From assembly GCF_048564905.1 (NCBI RefSeq), contig NC_133014.1, positions 10,859,136 through 10,923,135 of the forward strand: a stretch of 64,000 nucleotides of DNA. Reading direction: 5' to 3'. Below, piece after piece: positions 12,065 to 24,700 of the stretch. A program made the translations under genes and the position numbers. The DNA comes from Vicugna pacos. Its lineage: Eukaryota; Chordata; Mammalia; Artiodactyla; Camelidae. How positions within the stretch are numbered: position 1 is the stretch's first letter; every line of letters begins with the position of its first letter. The notes beneath the pieces were generated by a model. The model did no database searches, had not been told where the DNA came from, and worked only from the letters and a program-made list of their open reading frames with translations.

Positions 12065-12432
12065 GATAGGTGTTACAGATGGAATGCTCCTGTCCCCCCC
12101 AAACTCATAGGTTGAAATCCTACCCCCCAGTGTGATAGTATTAGGGGGTGGGGACTTTAGGAGGTGATTAGATCATGATGGTTGAACCATTATGAGTGAG
12201 ATTATTACCTTCATACAAGAGACCCCTGAGAGCTCTGGCCCCTTCCACCATGTGAGGATACAGCGAGACGACAGCCATCTCTGAACCACGAAGCAAGCCT
12301 TGCCAAATACTGAATCTGCCAATCCCTTGCTCTTGGACTTCCCAACCTCTGGAAGGATGAGAAATGAATTTCTGTTGTTTATAAGCCACCCAGTCCCTGG
12401 TATTCTGTTATTGCAGCCCTAAATGACTAAGA
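12065..12432 (+). repeat. MaLR LTR fossil (MST/MLT-like), solo
   Basis: Highly characteristic MaLR LTR text: CATAGGTTGAAATCCTA, TTAGGAGGTGATTAGATCAT, CACCATGTGAGGATACAGCG, GTTGTTTATAAGCCACCCAG and the end CCCTAAATGACTAAGAC. No internal region adjoins that I can see. Younger-looking than the LTR at 7055. Confidence 0.75.
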
Positions 12433-12854
12433 CAATAGGGAATGGGAAAGAGACAGCTAATGTCTTGGCCTGACGTACAGGGGCAGCTCTGGGGCGCGCT
12501 GGCAGGCTGTGGTACAGATGGTGCATCTGACCCGGGGTATCAAGTGATCATGTGATCAGAACTGCCATCATCAGATGGGCGCTGCCAGCCTCAGAGTCTG
12601 CATGAACCAGCAGTAATCTGGTGTCTGGTGAACGTAGGACATCCAGGGTCACGTTCAAGCAGGTCCAGAGCACACCAGTAAGCTTCATAAGCAGGTAGCC
12701 AGACCGCACATCATCTACTCTTTCTCAGCTCATCTCCCAGCATGTGGGGCTAATTATCACCAGGCAACAGAGGGAAAAAAAGAACCTGAGTTTGATTCAT
12801 GGTTGGGTTGGCTCAGTATGCTGGTACCAGCTGAAAAGTCACCTCTGTTTACAG

Positions 12855-13070
12855 GTTTACATGGAGAAGTATGTCATCTACATTTGACCAACTGCAGCGA
12901 GAGAAGGCTGACGGCACAGCTGTCCATGTGGGCATTCACCCCAGCAAGGTGGTTATCACACAACAAAAACTGGACAAAGACCACAAAATGATCCTTGAAA
13001 TTTAAAGCTACATCTCCCCAAGTAGGAGAGGAAAACGATTATAAAGAACAAACGACCGAGAAGGTGGGGG
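12855..13070 (+). pseudogene. RPL26 processed pseudogene fragment
   Basis: Matches the C-terminal half of ribosomal protein L26. Plus-strand codons give KYVIYI, then [19 protein letters not shown] (L26: [19 protein letters not shown]), [12 protein letters not shown], and after a further shift QVGEENDYKE (L26: QVGKEKGKYKE). There is a stop right after IYI, a frameshift before KADGT and another small one after ILE. The 5' half is missing and no introns are present, so it is a dead, truncated retrocopy. Confidence 0.85.
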
Positions 13071-13780
13071 GATGAAGTCCGCTAATATACAACTTAAAAA
13101 CTGCTAAAATGGAAAAGAAAGCCCCATTCGGAGATGAGGCTGAATGACAGTGGTGAGAAGACACCTCCCAGCGGGCAGAGATCCAGGCAATGTTCGTGGC
13201 CCTCCACTTTGGGTGGAGAGGGAAGTGACCCATCAACTCATGGGCCACATGTACTGATACGGGGAGGGCGAATGATCTCAGCCTGTCCGAACAACCTGAT
13301 GAAAGCCAGACTCTGTGCCTGGAGCTGCTGGCAGTCATTTTCCCCATAATGGGGGCCTGCTACTGGACAGAGCTGGGACTGAAGGAAGAGAGCCGAGGGA
13401 TGGAGCCAGTGAGACCACGGCCTGAAGACATTGCTCAAACCCTTGGATTCAGGTAAAAACTTGTCCTCCAAGTTAGCCTTTTTGTGTTTTGCTTAGACCA
13501 TTTGATTGCCTTTGGGAGGCCCAGTTGACATACCTGGGAACCTCCCAAAGCAACGAGGCCTCCCTTCTACAAAGCTATGGGTGGTCAACACGTTGTACTT
13601 ATAGAGATGGAGGCGGGGAGCTACAGAATCCCAGCCCCCTGTCTCAATTATCAAAAAATTAATGAAAAAAGAGGTTGTTGGATCTAGTATTTTTTTCATT
13701 TATTGGAGTTTGTATTCTCATTTTTAAATGGATACCCACACAGTGTTTTTAATATGAATTCTGCTAAAGAAACTTTTGTT

Positions 13781-13906
13781 TGTTTTTGGGGAGGTGGGAG
13801 GTATTTAGGGTTGTTTGTTTGTTTATTTGATGGAGGTACTGGGGATTGAACCCAAGACCTCGTGCATGCTAAGCACACACTCTATCACTGAGCTATACCC
13901 TCCCCT
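13781..13906 (-). repeat. Vic-type tRNA-derived SINE (copy 1, antisense)
   Basis: Reverse complement carries TAGCTCAGTGATAGAGTG (A box), GGGTTCAATCCCC-like B box region and an A-rich tail (seen here as GTTTGTTTGTTTATTTG). Camelid Vic-1 type. Confidence 0.85.
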
Positions 13907-14160
13907 GCTTAATGAAACATTTTAACACACCAAAACATATCATAAAATAAATTATTCCAGATAAGAAAGAGCTTAACACATAAGAAAAAGGAGAATGTGA
14001 TTACTCCTGCTTCTGAATATGCCTAGAGATCAGCCCACACCATCTTATGCCAAGAGTCTGAGTTGTAAAAACCCTCTGACCTATCTTTGATTGACAATCA
14101 TGAGAGTGTAGCCACCCACAGAGAACCAACAAGGGGGAAAGCATGGACATTCTTGCTTAC

Positions 14161-14219
14161 CTTGATGGGAAGATGCGTTCCACTCGCTCTAAGCCAAAGA
14201 GCAGAAGACTGGATTCACT
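14161..14219 (-). other. candidate non-coding 5' exon of the catenin-like gene
   Basis: On the minus strand a 59-base block sits between a good acceptor (pyrimidine-rich TTTCTTACATTTAG) and a strong donor (CATCAAG|GTAAGC). It contains no ATG, and joining it to the exon at 9804 does not extend the reading frame, so if used it is 5' UTR. Evidence is splice signals only. Confidence 0.3.
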
Positions 14220-15279
14220 CTAAATGTAAGAAATCCAATTTTTAAAAAGCAGCAACAAGAATCTATTTACAGCCACACCACAGTTCAAGACTGTGGCAGC
14301 TCCCACCGTTAGCTGACTCCGCCACTGACGTCAGACAGTATTGCTAACAAGCACACATCATCATTTATGCATGGAGTCACTGAAGGTCTGCTGTTTCTGC
14401 AGTGTTGAAGGTCCTGCTTATTCACAGGAATAGGAACGAGATTATAGTCTGAGAAGGAATGTAAATGTGTTCATCAATTCAGTCACAAAAATAAAACTCA
14501 GCTATGGGTCTTCAAAAAGTTTTGTTTTGGGGAACTGAAAGGAAATGAGGCATCTGAAAGCCAGATGATAAATCACCAAGAAGGTTCATTAACTTGGCTT
14601 CTTTCTAGTTCCCTTGTGTGTGGATTTCCACAAGAATCTGCTTTGTGAGTAGATATTCAGGCTGCTATTCCTTGGAAACAATAAAACAACTGGGGGCTTC
14701 AACTGTCGGGGGGGGGGAAGATAGCCTTAAATATGCATTGAAGGCACGTACTGTGTCCCATGTGATTTCCAGCATCTCACTGTTTTGTAGAATAATTTAG
14801 GTAATATTATTAATTTCACTTTACACATGAAGCAAGCAAAAGATTGGGGCACATGAATGATGCCACAGCTTTGAGAATTACTCCCTATTCAAATTACCAT
14901 TCATTCCTTGACTAGCAATAAGTTCCTAAAGACAATAATGTTTGAGCTGTGCCTGATCAGGAAAACAGAAACCACTGTAGGTACTGAAAACCGAGGGACT
15001 TTGATTCAAAGAATTAAATACAGAAGTGTTGGGAAGGACAGTGACTTCAGGCAGGACTTCTAGCTGTGGTTAAGTAAGGAGACTGTCAAATGCTCTACCT
15101 TAAAAACAACTATAAAGATGGACAAAATTGCTCCTAAACAATCATTTCATCACTCTGAAAATTGACCGAAGGCATATAGCAATCTAAGAACTATTTACGC
15201 TTGAGCAACTGCTGGACTTGGTGGAAATCTATGGAATTCTAGTCTGTGGCTGAGCCCATCCATCTGTTCAATGTGGACT
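14220..15279. other. spacer, nothing recognised
   Basis: No gene evidence. A G-run sits at 14709-14717. Text near 14955 (AAAACAGAAACCACTGTAG) looks like an old interspersed repeat I cannot name. Confidence 0.5.
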
Positions 15280-15385
15280 TCTGCCAGGGAGGGAAGACCA
15301 TGAGGCCAGTGGTAGAGCATGCACGAGGTCCTGGGTTCAACCCCCAGTACCTCCATTAAAAAAATAAAGGAAAAATAATAAAGGC
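15280..15385 (+). repeat. Vic-type SINE (copy 2, truncated head)
   Basis: GCCAGTGGTAGAGCATGC, then CACGAGGTCCTGGGTTCAAC, CCCCAGTACCTCCATT and an A-rich tail. The A-box part is degenerate and shortened. Confidence 0.8.
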
Positions 15386-15574
15386 GGCCCACTCAATCTG
15401 GAGCAGTGGATGATGCCCACACTCAGGATCCTTGTCAGTGAAAGTGATTTTCCAGGAGCAGGAGAGTGGGGGAGGGCCACAGGCTCATCTCTACTGGCCA
15501 GAGGTTGAGATTGTGATTGGGGCAAGCACATTTCTTGTATTGCTTTGGATATACGTAGCAGAGATCAAGAATTC

Positions 15575-15645
15575 TCAAAAGAAAAGAAAGAGAGAAGGGG
15601 AGAAAGGAAGGAAAGAAGGAAAGAAAGAACAGAACAGAACCAACT
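15575..15645. repeat. purine-rich (AAAGG)n-like simple repeat
   Basis: A GA-only tract (AAAGGAAGGAAAGAAGG-like), strongly strand-asymmetric. Confidence 0.8.
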
Positions 15646-16049
15646 CTACTGCCGTCTTCCAGACAGAGAGGACACAGGACAAAGTCCTTGCCCTCACAGA
15701 GCCTGTGTTCCTGGGGAAGCTTACATTTCACTGAGATGTCAGCGAGAGGAAGAACACATATTCCCAAAGTCTCTGCAGCTGGAATTCTGGGTTGGGTTGA
15801 TAGTTGTAGGGACAAGAACTCTTTCTGGAAACCTCACATCTCACCATGTAGTAGGAAGCTATTATGTCCATATGTCACCTGAGTCATTTCTCCTCTTATT
15901 TCCTGTTCCTTCTGGGATGAATGCAATGGCTCCCATGCAGAGAGACAGGAAAATAGAAAAAGAACTCAGTGAGTTGCATTCAAACCTCCTAGAGTCACAG
16001 AATGCCAATGACTGAGGTTTTCAATAAATCCTGACTCCTGTCCCACGAA

Positions 16050-16185
16050 ATACGTTTATGATTGTCCTGCCCATGTTACAAAGGAGAAAATGAGGCTCCA
16101 AAAGGTTAAGTAACTTGCTCTGGGATTGGTCTTCATGTCTCTTGACTCTAAAGTCTGGGATCTTAACCACTCCCACTCTTAACCT
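16050..16185 (-). repeat. MIR fragment (antisense)
   Basis: GTTACAAAGGAGAAAATGAGG...AGGTTAAGTAACTTGCTC...GGGATCTTAACCACT follows the antisense MIR order. Confidence 0.6.
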
Positions 16186-16244
16186 GTGCTGGCTCATTAA
16201 AAGTTTTGATTAATAGGGACTTTATGATCTGTGTGATATATGTA

Positions 16245-16722
16245 TATACACGATGGAATACTACTCAGCCATAAAAAAGAATGAAATAATGCCATTTGCA
16301 GCAACATGGATGGACCTAGAGATTATCATACTAAGTGATGTAAGTCAGATAGAGAAAGACAAATATCATATGATAGCACTTACATATGGAATCTAAAGAA
16401 ATGATACAAATGGACTTATTTAAAAACAGAAACAGACTCACAGACAGAAAACAAGCTTATGGTTACCAAAGGGGAAGAGGGGAGGGATGAATTAGGAGTT
16501 TGGGATTAGCAGATACAAACTACTATATATAAAATAGATACACAACAAGGTCCTACTGTAGAGCACAGGGAACTATATTCGATATCTTGTAATAACCTAT
16601 AATGAAAAATAATCTGGAAAAAAATATATATATACACACAGGTATAACTGAATCACTTTGCTGTACACCAGAAACTAACACAGCATTGTAAATCAACTAT
16701 GCTTCAATTTAAAAAAAAAAAC
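16245..16722 (+). repeat. L1 3' end, artiodactyl type
   Basis: Near-consensus L1 3' region: GGAATACTACTCAGCCATAA, AACATGGATGGACCTAGAGA, GTTACCAAAGGGGAAGAGGG, GTATAACTGAATCACTTTGC, then a poly-A run. Much less diverged than the other L1 pieces here, hence relatively young. Confidence 0.9.
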
Positions 16723-18000
16723 AGGAAAAAAAAGGGGGACAAGGGGTGATGCACAAAAATTAAAACAAACAAAAACATTGTTAACTACAAAATGTAGGTG
16801 AGAAAAAGGAGAAAACTAACTACTAGATTTGGTAATTCAGAGGTCACTGGCGGTCTTAAATCCACAGCTGTGGCGTGGTGGAGAGAGAAGCCAGCTTGCA
16901 GGGGTAAGCAGGTGGCGCAGCAGGAATGAGTGGGTGAAGAGGACTATGGTGTGATCAAAGTGGGTGTCACTTTCAAAACTGGCTGTGAAGAGAAGCAGCT
17001 ACAATGTCTTGGCAATGAGTTCCTGCAAAAGGTGGTCCTGGTACAACGATTTGAGAGCAAGTAGTTTATTTGGGATGTGATCCTGAGAAACATCTGTAGA
17101 GCAATGGGACAGCAAGCCAGGAAAAGGAAGGAGTCCAAAAGAAGGTCCATGAACAAGCAGGTTACAGCTGGGGACAACTGGAACTCTTCTGCAGATGAGC
17201 ACTGAAACAGGGTGTAAGATACCTGCTTCTTCACAGATTTGTTCACTCACAGATTTGTTCACTGGACGGGTGAGAAAGCCAGGGCACTATCTACCAACCC
17301 TCATCCCTCATGGATGTTGGACAGCTGGAGCAGGGAGTGGGGGGGAAGGAAGTGTAATCACCCCAGCTCTTCTGGGCCTGCCCCATTTCTCCTGCTGAGT
17401 GAGCTTCCCACAGCCAGTGATTGCCTCCAGGTGGTGGCCGAGCTGTTGGCTTTGCGCAAAATAGGCAAGTACCCGTCCCAGGGAATATGGACAAAATGCT
17501 GGAGAGAGGAGAGCGCGTTCACATTACGCATTATGCTAAGCAGGTACCGTGAGCACAAGAAGAGCAGGATGGGGAGAGGTCCCAGGGTGTTCTTTCTCTA
17601 AAGAAGAGTAAAAGATGTGAAGTGCATTGCCGATGTGGGTGATTTATGAGGAAGTGCGGGAAGATTGCAGGAAATCTGAGAGTCCTCTCTCTGTCCCTCA
17701 AATGCACGCACGCACACAAAAGTTCCTTAAAAGACTGTGTGGGTATCAGAACCGAAGGGAATTTGAAGAACCACCTTCCTCTCACTTAGAACGGAAATCG
17801 AGGTCCGCAGAAAGGAAAAGGCAAGGCGGGTTGTGGGGTCCGGGGACCCCGGGGCCTGTACGCGATTATTCCCACCCGCGAGTCTAAAGTCACCCCAGGC
17901 TGTGCGCCACCCAGGAGGTCTCAGCAGCTGAGAGGAGCATCCGACCCAAAGGAAACCAGCCCCTGCCTGAACGCTTCGGGTTCTCTGCGGCCCTTAAGCA
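16723..18000. other. upstream flank of TTL
   Basis: No coding evidence. A segment at about 17045-17150 (GCAAGTAGTTTATTTGGGATG) resembles one at 21165-21260 and is probably an old repeat. GC content rises from about 17820 towards the TTL promoter. Confidence 0.5.
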
Positions 18001-18129
18001 GGAAAGTAAAGAAGGGCATCTTGGACACCGGATGGGGCCTTAGAACTTCTTGTTTTTATCCACAAAATGTCCTTTTGAAATGGTAGGTAGAAGGCTACCG
18101 GAGGAAGCCCCCTGAAGAGGGACCTTCCG

Positions 18130-18790
18130 CTGGCACCGCCCCCTGGCTGTGACCCTGGGCTTCGGAGGACAGCCCCAGCTTCCGGTCCCTCGGCCCCGCC
18201 CGCCCCGGATGCTGCGGCTGAGGCCGCGCCCCCTCCCCCAGCCCCCGCACCCGCGGCAGCTGGCAGCCGGCCCAGGAAGGGTGCGGGGCGCGCCCCCGGC
18301 GCACAGGCCCCCGTCGCGCCCGCCGCGGGGCCGGCCGCGCGGAATCACGGGGCGGAGGCGGGGCCGCGCCGGGGGTGGGCGCGGCGTCCGGGCCGCGTTC
18401 GCCGCTCGGGCCGACGCGCGGGCGCCCGGGCGCGCGTGCAGCCGGGGGCGACTAGCGGCGCGGGGGGCGGGCGCGGGGGCGCGGCCGGAGCGTGCGGGGC
18501 GGGGCCGGCGGGGCCGGAGCGCGGCGGGCGCCCGCGCGGGTCGCACGCTGAGGCGCCGGCTGGCCGGCTGGTCCCTGCGGCGGCTGCCGGGGCGGCCCGG
18601 GCGCGCGGCCCTCCGCCATGTACACCTTCGTGGTGCGCGACGAGAACAGCAGCGTCTACGCCGAGGTCTCCCGGCTGCTGCTCGCCACCGGCCACTGGAG
18701 GAGGCTGAGGCGGGACAACCCCAGGTTCAACCTGATGCTGGGAGAAAGGAACCGGCTGCCCTTCGGGAGACTGGGTGAGCTTCCCCATTT
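18130..18790 (+). promoter_or_regulatory. TTL: TTL CpG-island promoter, 5' UTR and exon 1
   Basis: Very GC-rich and CpG-dense, with several GC boxes (GGGGCGGGGC-like at about 18495) just upstream of the TTL ATG. No TATA box is evident, as expected for a housekeeping gene; the start site cannot be placed. The island lies on the 5' side of the minus-strand catenin-like gene too, so a divergent promoter is possible but not shown. Confidence 0.75.
18618..18774 (+). CDS. TTL: TTL coding exon 1
   Basis: ATG in CCGCCATGT (fair Kozak context). Residues 1-52 plus the first base of Gly53; ends FGRLG at donor CTGG|GTGAGC. Confidence 0.97.
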
Positions 18791-21700
18791 CGCGCCCTCC
18801 GGCTCCCCCCGTTAGAACGAGCGCTTTTGTTTTAAGGTCAGAAACCTTCCCCTCCGACGTTCCTTGAGCAGGTTTAAAAAAAAAAATAAAGCGCCCCTAA
18901 AGGGCTAAACCCATCGTTTTTCATGCTTTCTTGTCTCCTAAGTCTGATTCGGGGCGGGAGTGGCGGTGCGAGCTCCCGGGGCCGCGGCTGCTTCCCGACA
19001 ATGACCGGTCCCGGCAGCCCCGCGGCGGGGAGCTGAGGCCGCGCGTTCCCCGGATTCCGCGGGTCCGACGCCCCCAAATCGGGCAGGTCCGCTGGGCGGA
19101 TCGCCGGGCCGAGCGAGGCTCCCCGGAGCCGGCAGCTGCCATCAGGCAGGAGTCACCTTGCAAATTTTCTCCACTGAGGATCCCGCCCTGCTTGTGTTGG
19201 CGCGGGAGGGATGCTTGTGTGTGTTGAAAACCCTGAGGATTGAGCTGCCCGAAGGCTTAGATAAACTGTCAGGGGACCTGGAAAAGACCTCTGGATTCTG
19301 AAAGCAGGAGCTTCAGCAGTGAGCCCAGGGAAAGGCGGAAGGGTGTCTGAGTTTAGACCTTCCCTTAGCTTCACCAAAGAACACGTTCTCGCAGTGGTGC
19401 GTTGGATGCAGATTTCACATGACAGTGGATTCTCTGCCCTCCCCTCCCCTCCCCGAGGGAGTTCCCTTCTTTCCCGTGGTTGAAGCTGCACCACGACATC
19501 TACATCTCCTGTAGGAAGGGGCAAGGGGAAGGAGAGGACCAGTCGCTCCTTTTTAGATGACGTAATCCAGAAGTTGTGCAGATCCCTTCAACTTACATCT
19601 CATTGACCTGAGCATAGTCTCATGGCCTCTCCTCACTGCACAGTCATCCGGGAATCGCAGCCTCACTCGGGGTAGCCATGTTCCCTGCCAAAATTCCCCT
19701 GGGGTGGGGACCCAGTCCTATGGCCAAAGACAGAAGGGGAGAATCCGTCATGAAGAAAAGTCATCTTTGCCTTGGAGAGCATCCCAGAAAGAGCAGTGTT
19801 CTGCGTCCAGGAGAGAAGAGTTTTTAGAAATAGGTGTGGTCAGAGGGTGGGGAGGGTGAACAGGCAAAGACTGAAAGTAGGCGGTTTGGAACTGACTAGC
19901 CCTTGGTGAGCTTAGAGAGAGAGAGGGCAGTTGGGTGGGAGCCTGTAGAATTGTGACGATTTGAGGAATGAAGAGGGTTTCAGCATAGCCTTACTGAAAT
20001 TTTTTCTTCGGGATGGGTCCATGGACCACTCCTTATTGTTACGCAAGTTTATAATGTATGATGGAGACCCTGCAGAAGGGTTGAGTCCAACCTCCAGAAA
20101 TCTTGGAAGAGACAGAATGTACCTAGAGATTCCTTTTGTTCAGCTGTCTCCCCAGGAAGCCTTCAGCAAGTATACCTTCCCTAAAAGAAGAAAACCTGCT
20201 TATAGTTGAAAACATTTATTTCCTCCTTGGTCTGTCTGCTTCCCTGCCTGACTTACTTTCCTCTTTGGACTGGGCAGTGCCTGGCTGTAAAAGCTTAGGT
20301 GGAATCCTAACATTAAAAGATGACCAAAATGGCTCTGTGGGGGCTGAAGCAGGGGTGGTTGGCACTGCAGTGAGGCTCAGGATTAGGGTGTAGGAGCAGA
20401 ATCCTAGAGGGTCCAAATCCTAAACAGTTACCATGAAGTCAGCCAAATGATCAGGAAACAGTTGGTTTTTGTGGGAAGGAAGACAGAATCCCACAACCAA
20501 ACGGCTATGTGCTTTCACTGTTGGGAATATTTACCTTTGGCTTAAAGTACACTGGGTGAAACGCAAGGAGATGTCCTGTACCGTAGGTGCAATAGGGATC
20601 AAGGAGGGGCAAAACTGAAAATGCTCTTCCACCCTAAGAAATAAAAACAAGGGCAGCAGAGGTCCTTAGCAGACCTGTGATGCAGTTATCATAACACCCA
20701 CTCATGGGAGGGTGAGAATTGCCAGTTGGATGTGCAAAGCAACAGAATTTCTCCCATCCTAACAACCAGTCGTGAAATGGGAAAGAAGAGCTGGGTGTGA
20801 CACCCGGCTCTCGCTCTGTGTGCTGGTGCTGATGTTGTCCATTCCCACCACCCTGTCTCCCTCCTGAGCCTCCTCTCTCCTTCACAGGTCACGAGCCTGG
20901 GTTGATGCAGTTGGTGAATTACTACAGAGGGGCTGACAAACTGTGTCGCAAAGCTTCTTTAGTGAAGTAAGTGTTCTTTAAGACCTGTTTTCCATTTTCT
21001 ACTGAACCGTTTTTAGCTTTCATACTGAAGCAACTTAAGCAAAAATGTAGGCTTGTTTTTAAAGGGCAGAAATCCTTTTATTTTAAAAACCAGCGAGTGT
21101 CAGTCCTTTGATTGCCATCCACACTTTGCTGCAGATACGTGGTGTCTTGGATGAGGCTCCCCAAAGCAGAGCCTGAGACAGGGCTTCTTGCGTAAGTGAT
21201 TTATGGGGGGAGGGCTCTCAGGAGAAACTCGTTCAGAACCAAGGACAGGGCAGCCAAGGAAGAAACCAAGCAAAGACTTGGTTTCAGCTGGAGTCTCGCC
21301 TCAGCCTGACTCCACGGGGCTTGGGAGTGCAGGGCACCCAGAGTAGTCCCTTGATATTCTGTGCTTCAGCATCACTCAGCCATTGGCTGTAGGGGGCAGT
21401 AGAGGACATGGTTTCCCTGGCATTTCTGGCAGAGGCTGGTCCCTGGGTGTGCATGAGCCCTTGGCAGCCAACTCTCCGAGCAGCCAGGGGTCCCCTCAGA
21501 AGGACACCTGGGCAGAATGTAACCGTATCTGCTGTGCCGCCCATCTCTGAACTTACAACTAGGTGCCGTAGGAACAGTGTCATAGGTGGAAGGAAGCAGC
21601 GTTACACAGTGATTAAGATCTAGGATCGGCAGCTTGGGTTTTAATTTCAGCTCTTCTTACTAGCTTGTGCAAATTTTCTGATCCCACGAAGCCTCAGTAT

Positions 21701-24700
21701 GTCCCTCATAAAGAGGCTGTGGGGATTGAATAAGGTGATTCATGTGGTACAGTGGGCATTTGACTCTGTGCCTTAGTTTCCTTATCTGTAAAATGGGGAT
21801 AATAATAGTAACTAACCCAGGGTTGTGGTGAGAATTAATTGAGTTAATTTACGGAAAGCCTTGGAATAATGTGTGTGTCCTAGTTCACGCTGTAGAATTG
21901 AAGGGTGGGTATGGCCCCTAAAGTCAGGTGTCCAGTGTTCCCTCCATGGTGACTTGCGAGCACATGTATGTAGCCAAACAAATCGTTTAGGTAAGAAGAC
22001 ACTGGAAGATGCGACTCAATGCATATGCTCTTTTCCCCACTCACACTGCCCTCTGGGCTCTAGATGCTTGCTGGGCTGAGTGTTCATAGGCATATTCCCA
22101 CCGTTTTGTTTAGACTCACTGCTCCTGTGACTCATGTGTTCACTTCTCTCTGGGCTGAGCTACTCTTAAAGGAGATTGAGGCTTTCTGAAATCTTCTTAT
22201 AACATACTTACATGTTTCGAGTGTAGACAGCTGTTTCACCAGAACTAGGAGTAGAGTTGGGACATGGTTATTTACCCAGATTATTTGTTTAGAAATTTTT
22301 ATAAAATGCTTACTCATTCTTTATTCCATGATGATTTTTTTCCCCTAAAGGTAAAGGTAAAATTTTGTTTTTGAAATAGAAAGCAGAGGGGGTGTGAAAA
22401 GTCAGATTCTCTATATTTGTGTATTTGGCACCTACAATAAGGTGGAAAAAGTACAGAGCTGGAGTCTAGAAGGTATCGCAACGTTTGTGACCTTGAACAG
22501 CGCCACTCGGAATCCCAAGGGTCCATCTTTGGGGACTCTGTCCCTCCGTGGCATGTGACGTGCACCTTATAAATGGTGACATGACTTATGCAGGCCTGGG
22601 GGTGGTGTGGTGATCACCACTCTCTTAGCTTCCTTCGTCCTGTCCAGTGTCCTGCGAGGGGCAGTAGTCATTCTGGGGGGTGATGGCTTCCTTTGTTGTT
22701 TTGTCTCTCTTTTGTACGACAATGTCATCTCAAGTGGCAGCTCAGAGAAGACAGCCGGGTTGCCCGTAGTCATGGCAGTTAGTGTTAAGTAAGGACGGTT
22801 CTCATCTGTACAAATGGAGCCCGTGGGCAGTGTGACTGGGCGCCCCTCGGGGGGCTTCCCAGAGCCTCGTTAGTGTTCTGTGCTGGACCCTGTACAGCAA
22901 GTGCCTGTCACTTCAGGGAGTTTCAGAAATTCATCAAGGCCCCATGGCCTGAAGAGCTGTCCTTCTGGCCCAACCTGGAGGCTTTCTTTTCCTTTTGTGA
23001 GTGTCTCCCTTGTATGTGTGACTAAACCTCCATTTGCAAGGGCTTCTCCAATGGGCCTGTGAGGAAATGGAAGGAATGTCTGGGACTTCCTACAGAAACT
23101 GGACTTGGTTCTGTGCAGGAAATGAGGCTTCCAGATGAAGGGCATCCTATTGACCAGCTGTCCAGCTGAAACCGAATGCTAGCCACATGTGTAATTTTAA
23201 ATAAGTACCCCAAGATGGTGCAGTTTATTTTAATAATATATTTTATTTACCCAAATAAATCTAAGATGTCATTTTGACATGGAATTAATATAAAAAACAG
23301 CTAATGAGAGAGATTCTTCTTTTTTCATTCCGAGTCTTCAAAATCTGGTGTGTATTTTACGCTTATAGCCCATCTTTTTTTTTTTAATTCAAACTGCATT
23401 TTTATTGTTTATGTATGTATTTATTTGAAGTACAGCCAATTACAATGTGTCAGTTTCTGATGTACAGCACAATGTCCCAGTCATGCATATACAGACATGT
23501 ATTTGTTTTCATATTCTCTTTCATTAAAGGTTATTACAAGACATTGAATATAGTTCCCTGTGCTGTACAGAAGAAACTTTTTAAAATCTATTTTTATATA
23601 TAGTGTCTAACGTTTTTATAACGTATCTTAACTCAGACACTACATTTTCATTGGAAACGCTGAATCTGTATTTAAAATTTCATAAAAATCTATGGTTGAA
23701 AAGTAGAGTTACATACCCAAGTCAAGTTTTTCAGTAACTGAATTAAATACCGAAAAATAATTTTCCTTTTTTAATCTTTCACGTCTGTCAAAGAGGAATT
23801 TCACCTACATGTGAAAAGTCAGTTTTTATCATGGCAGGCATTACTTCAGCTAGGTTGGGTTAAAATCTGGGCTTACTGGGATTTTTTTTTGTCTCTCTGA
23901 GTCCCTTAAGTTAAATTCTATCACCTTTAACTTAAAAATAACTTTAAAAATATCTCAATTTATAATTTCTTTTCTTTATTTCTGCCATTCACTCATAGGC
24001 TGGGTTTTGCAAGTGAGTCATAACCCAGGCTTTACCGGTTCTGTTCTGGACAGAAGAGGGTGCGTAGCTCAGGGAAGGCCTTGGATGTCTCCGGGTGGGT
24101 TCCTCCCTCCTCTGATTCCTGGGGAGCAAGGGTAAGGTTGGTGTTCGGACTTGGAGTTCAGGGCTTGCATCCTTCCTGTTTCTTCCTATCTTTGTGATCT
24201 TGGGAAGTGTTCTTCTCTGTGACCCAGTGCGTCATCTTTGAAATGTGATGCTGTTGGCCTCCCCCAGGGGTCTGATTCCCCAGGAGATGTGGTGGGAAGC
24301 CCTGATAAGCCTGTGTGTTTATTAAGTGCCTGCTCAGGGCCTGACTTTATCTTCTGTTGTGTAATGTTATTGGGGGTGAGGGTGGTATGTGGACAGGAAG
24401 TGTGTTTAGTGATGAGCACTGGAGCCCCCTGTCCTGTTAGAAAGATTCTTCCTTATTCTGTCGCTGAAGCCAGGCTGAGCTAAAAGCAAGAAATGAAGAA
24501 CTAAAATAAGTCGTTAGAGAACTCCGATTCCTAAGTATTAGCCTCTTGTCTCCAGCGTTGGGCCGAGATAGTACTTTTGCTAGTCATCCGAATAATTTTC
24601 CCAGCTCTCCACTGCATTTTTTTAATGTGGGTCTAGCTCAGCTACAGCATATTTGTTGAAAAGATGTTGGCTCAGGATGACTTCTAGTTAAGTTCCCTTA

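Larger units (their letters stand above)
10720..13480. repeat. possible ERVL-type internal relic, interrupted
   Basis: Low-certainty fossil. Scattered short stretches look like ERVL pol sequence, best near 13190-13350 (an RNase H-like segment). The region also holds an MaLR LTR and an RPL26 pseudogene. It is clearly broken and old; the limits are approximate and family membership is tentative. Confidence 0.3.

Noticed and set aside
18040-18788. Long frames on both strands over the TTL CpG island
   Set aside because: Composition effect of CpG-rich DNA; only the frame from 18618 matches TTL.
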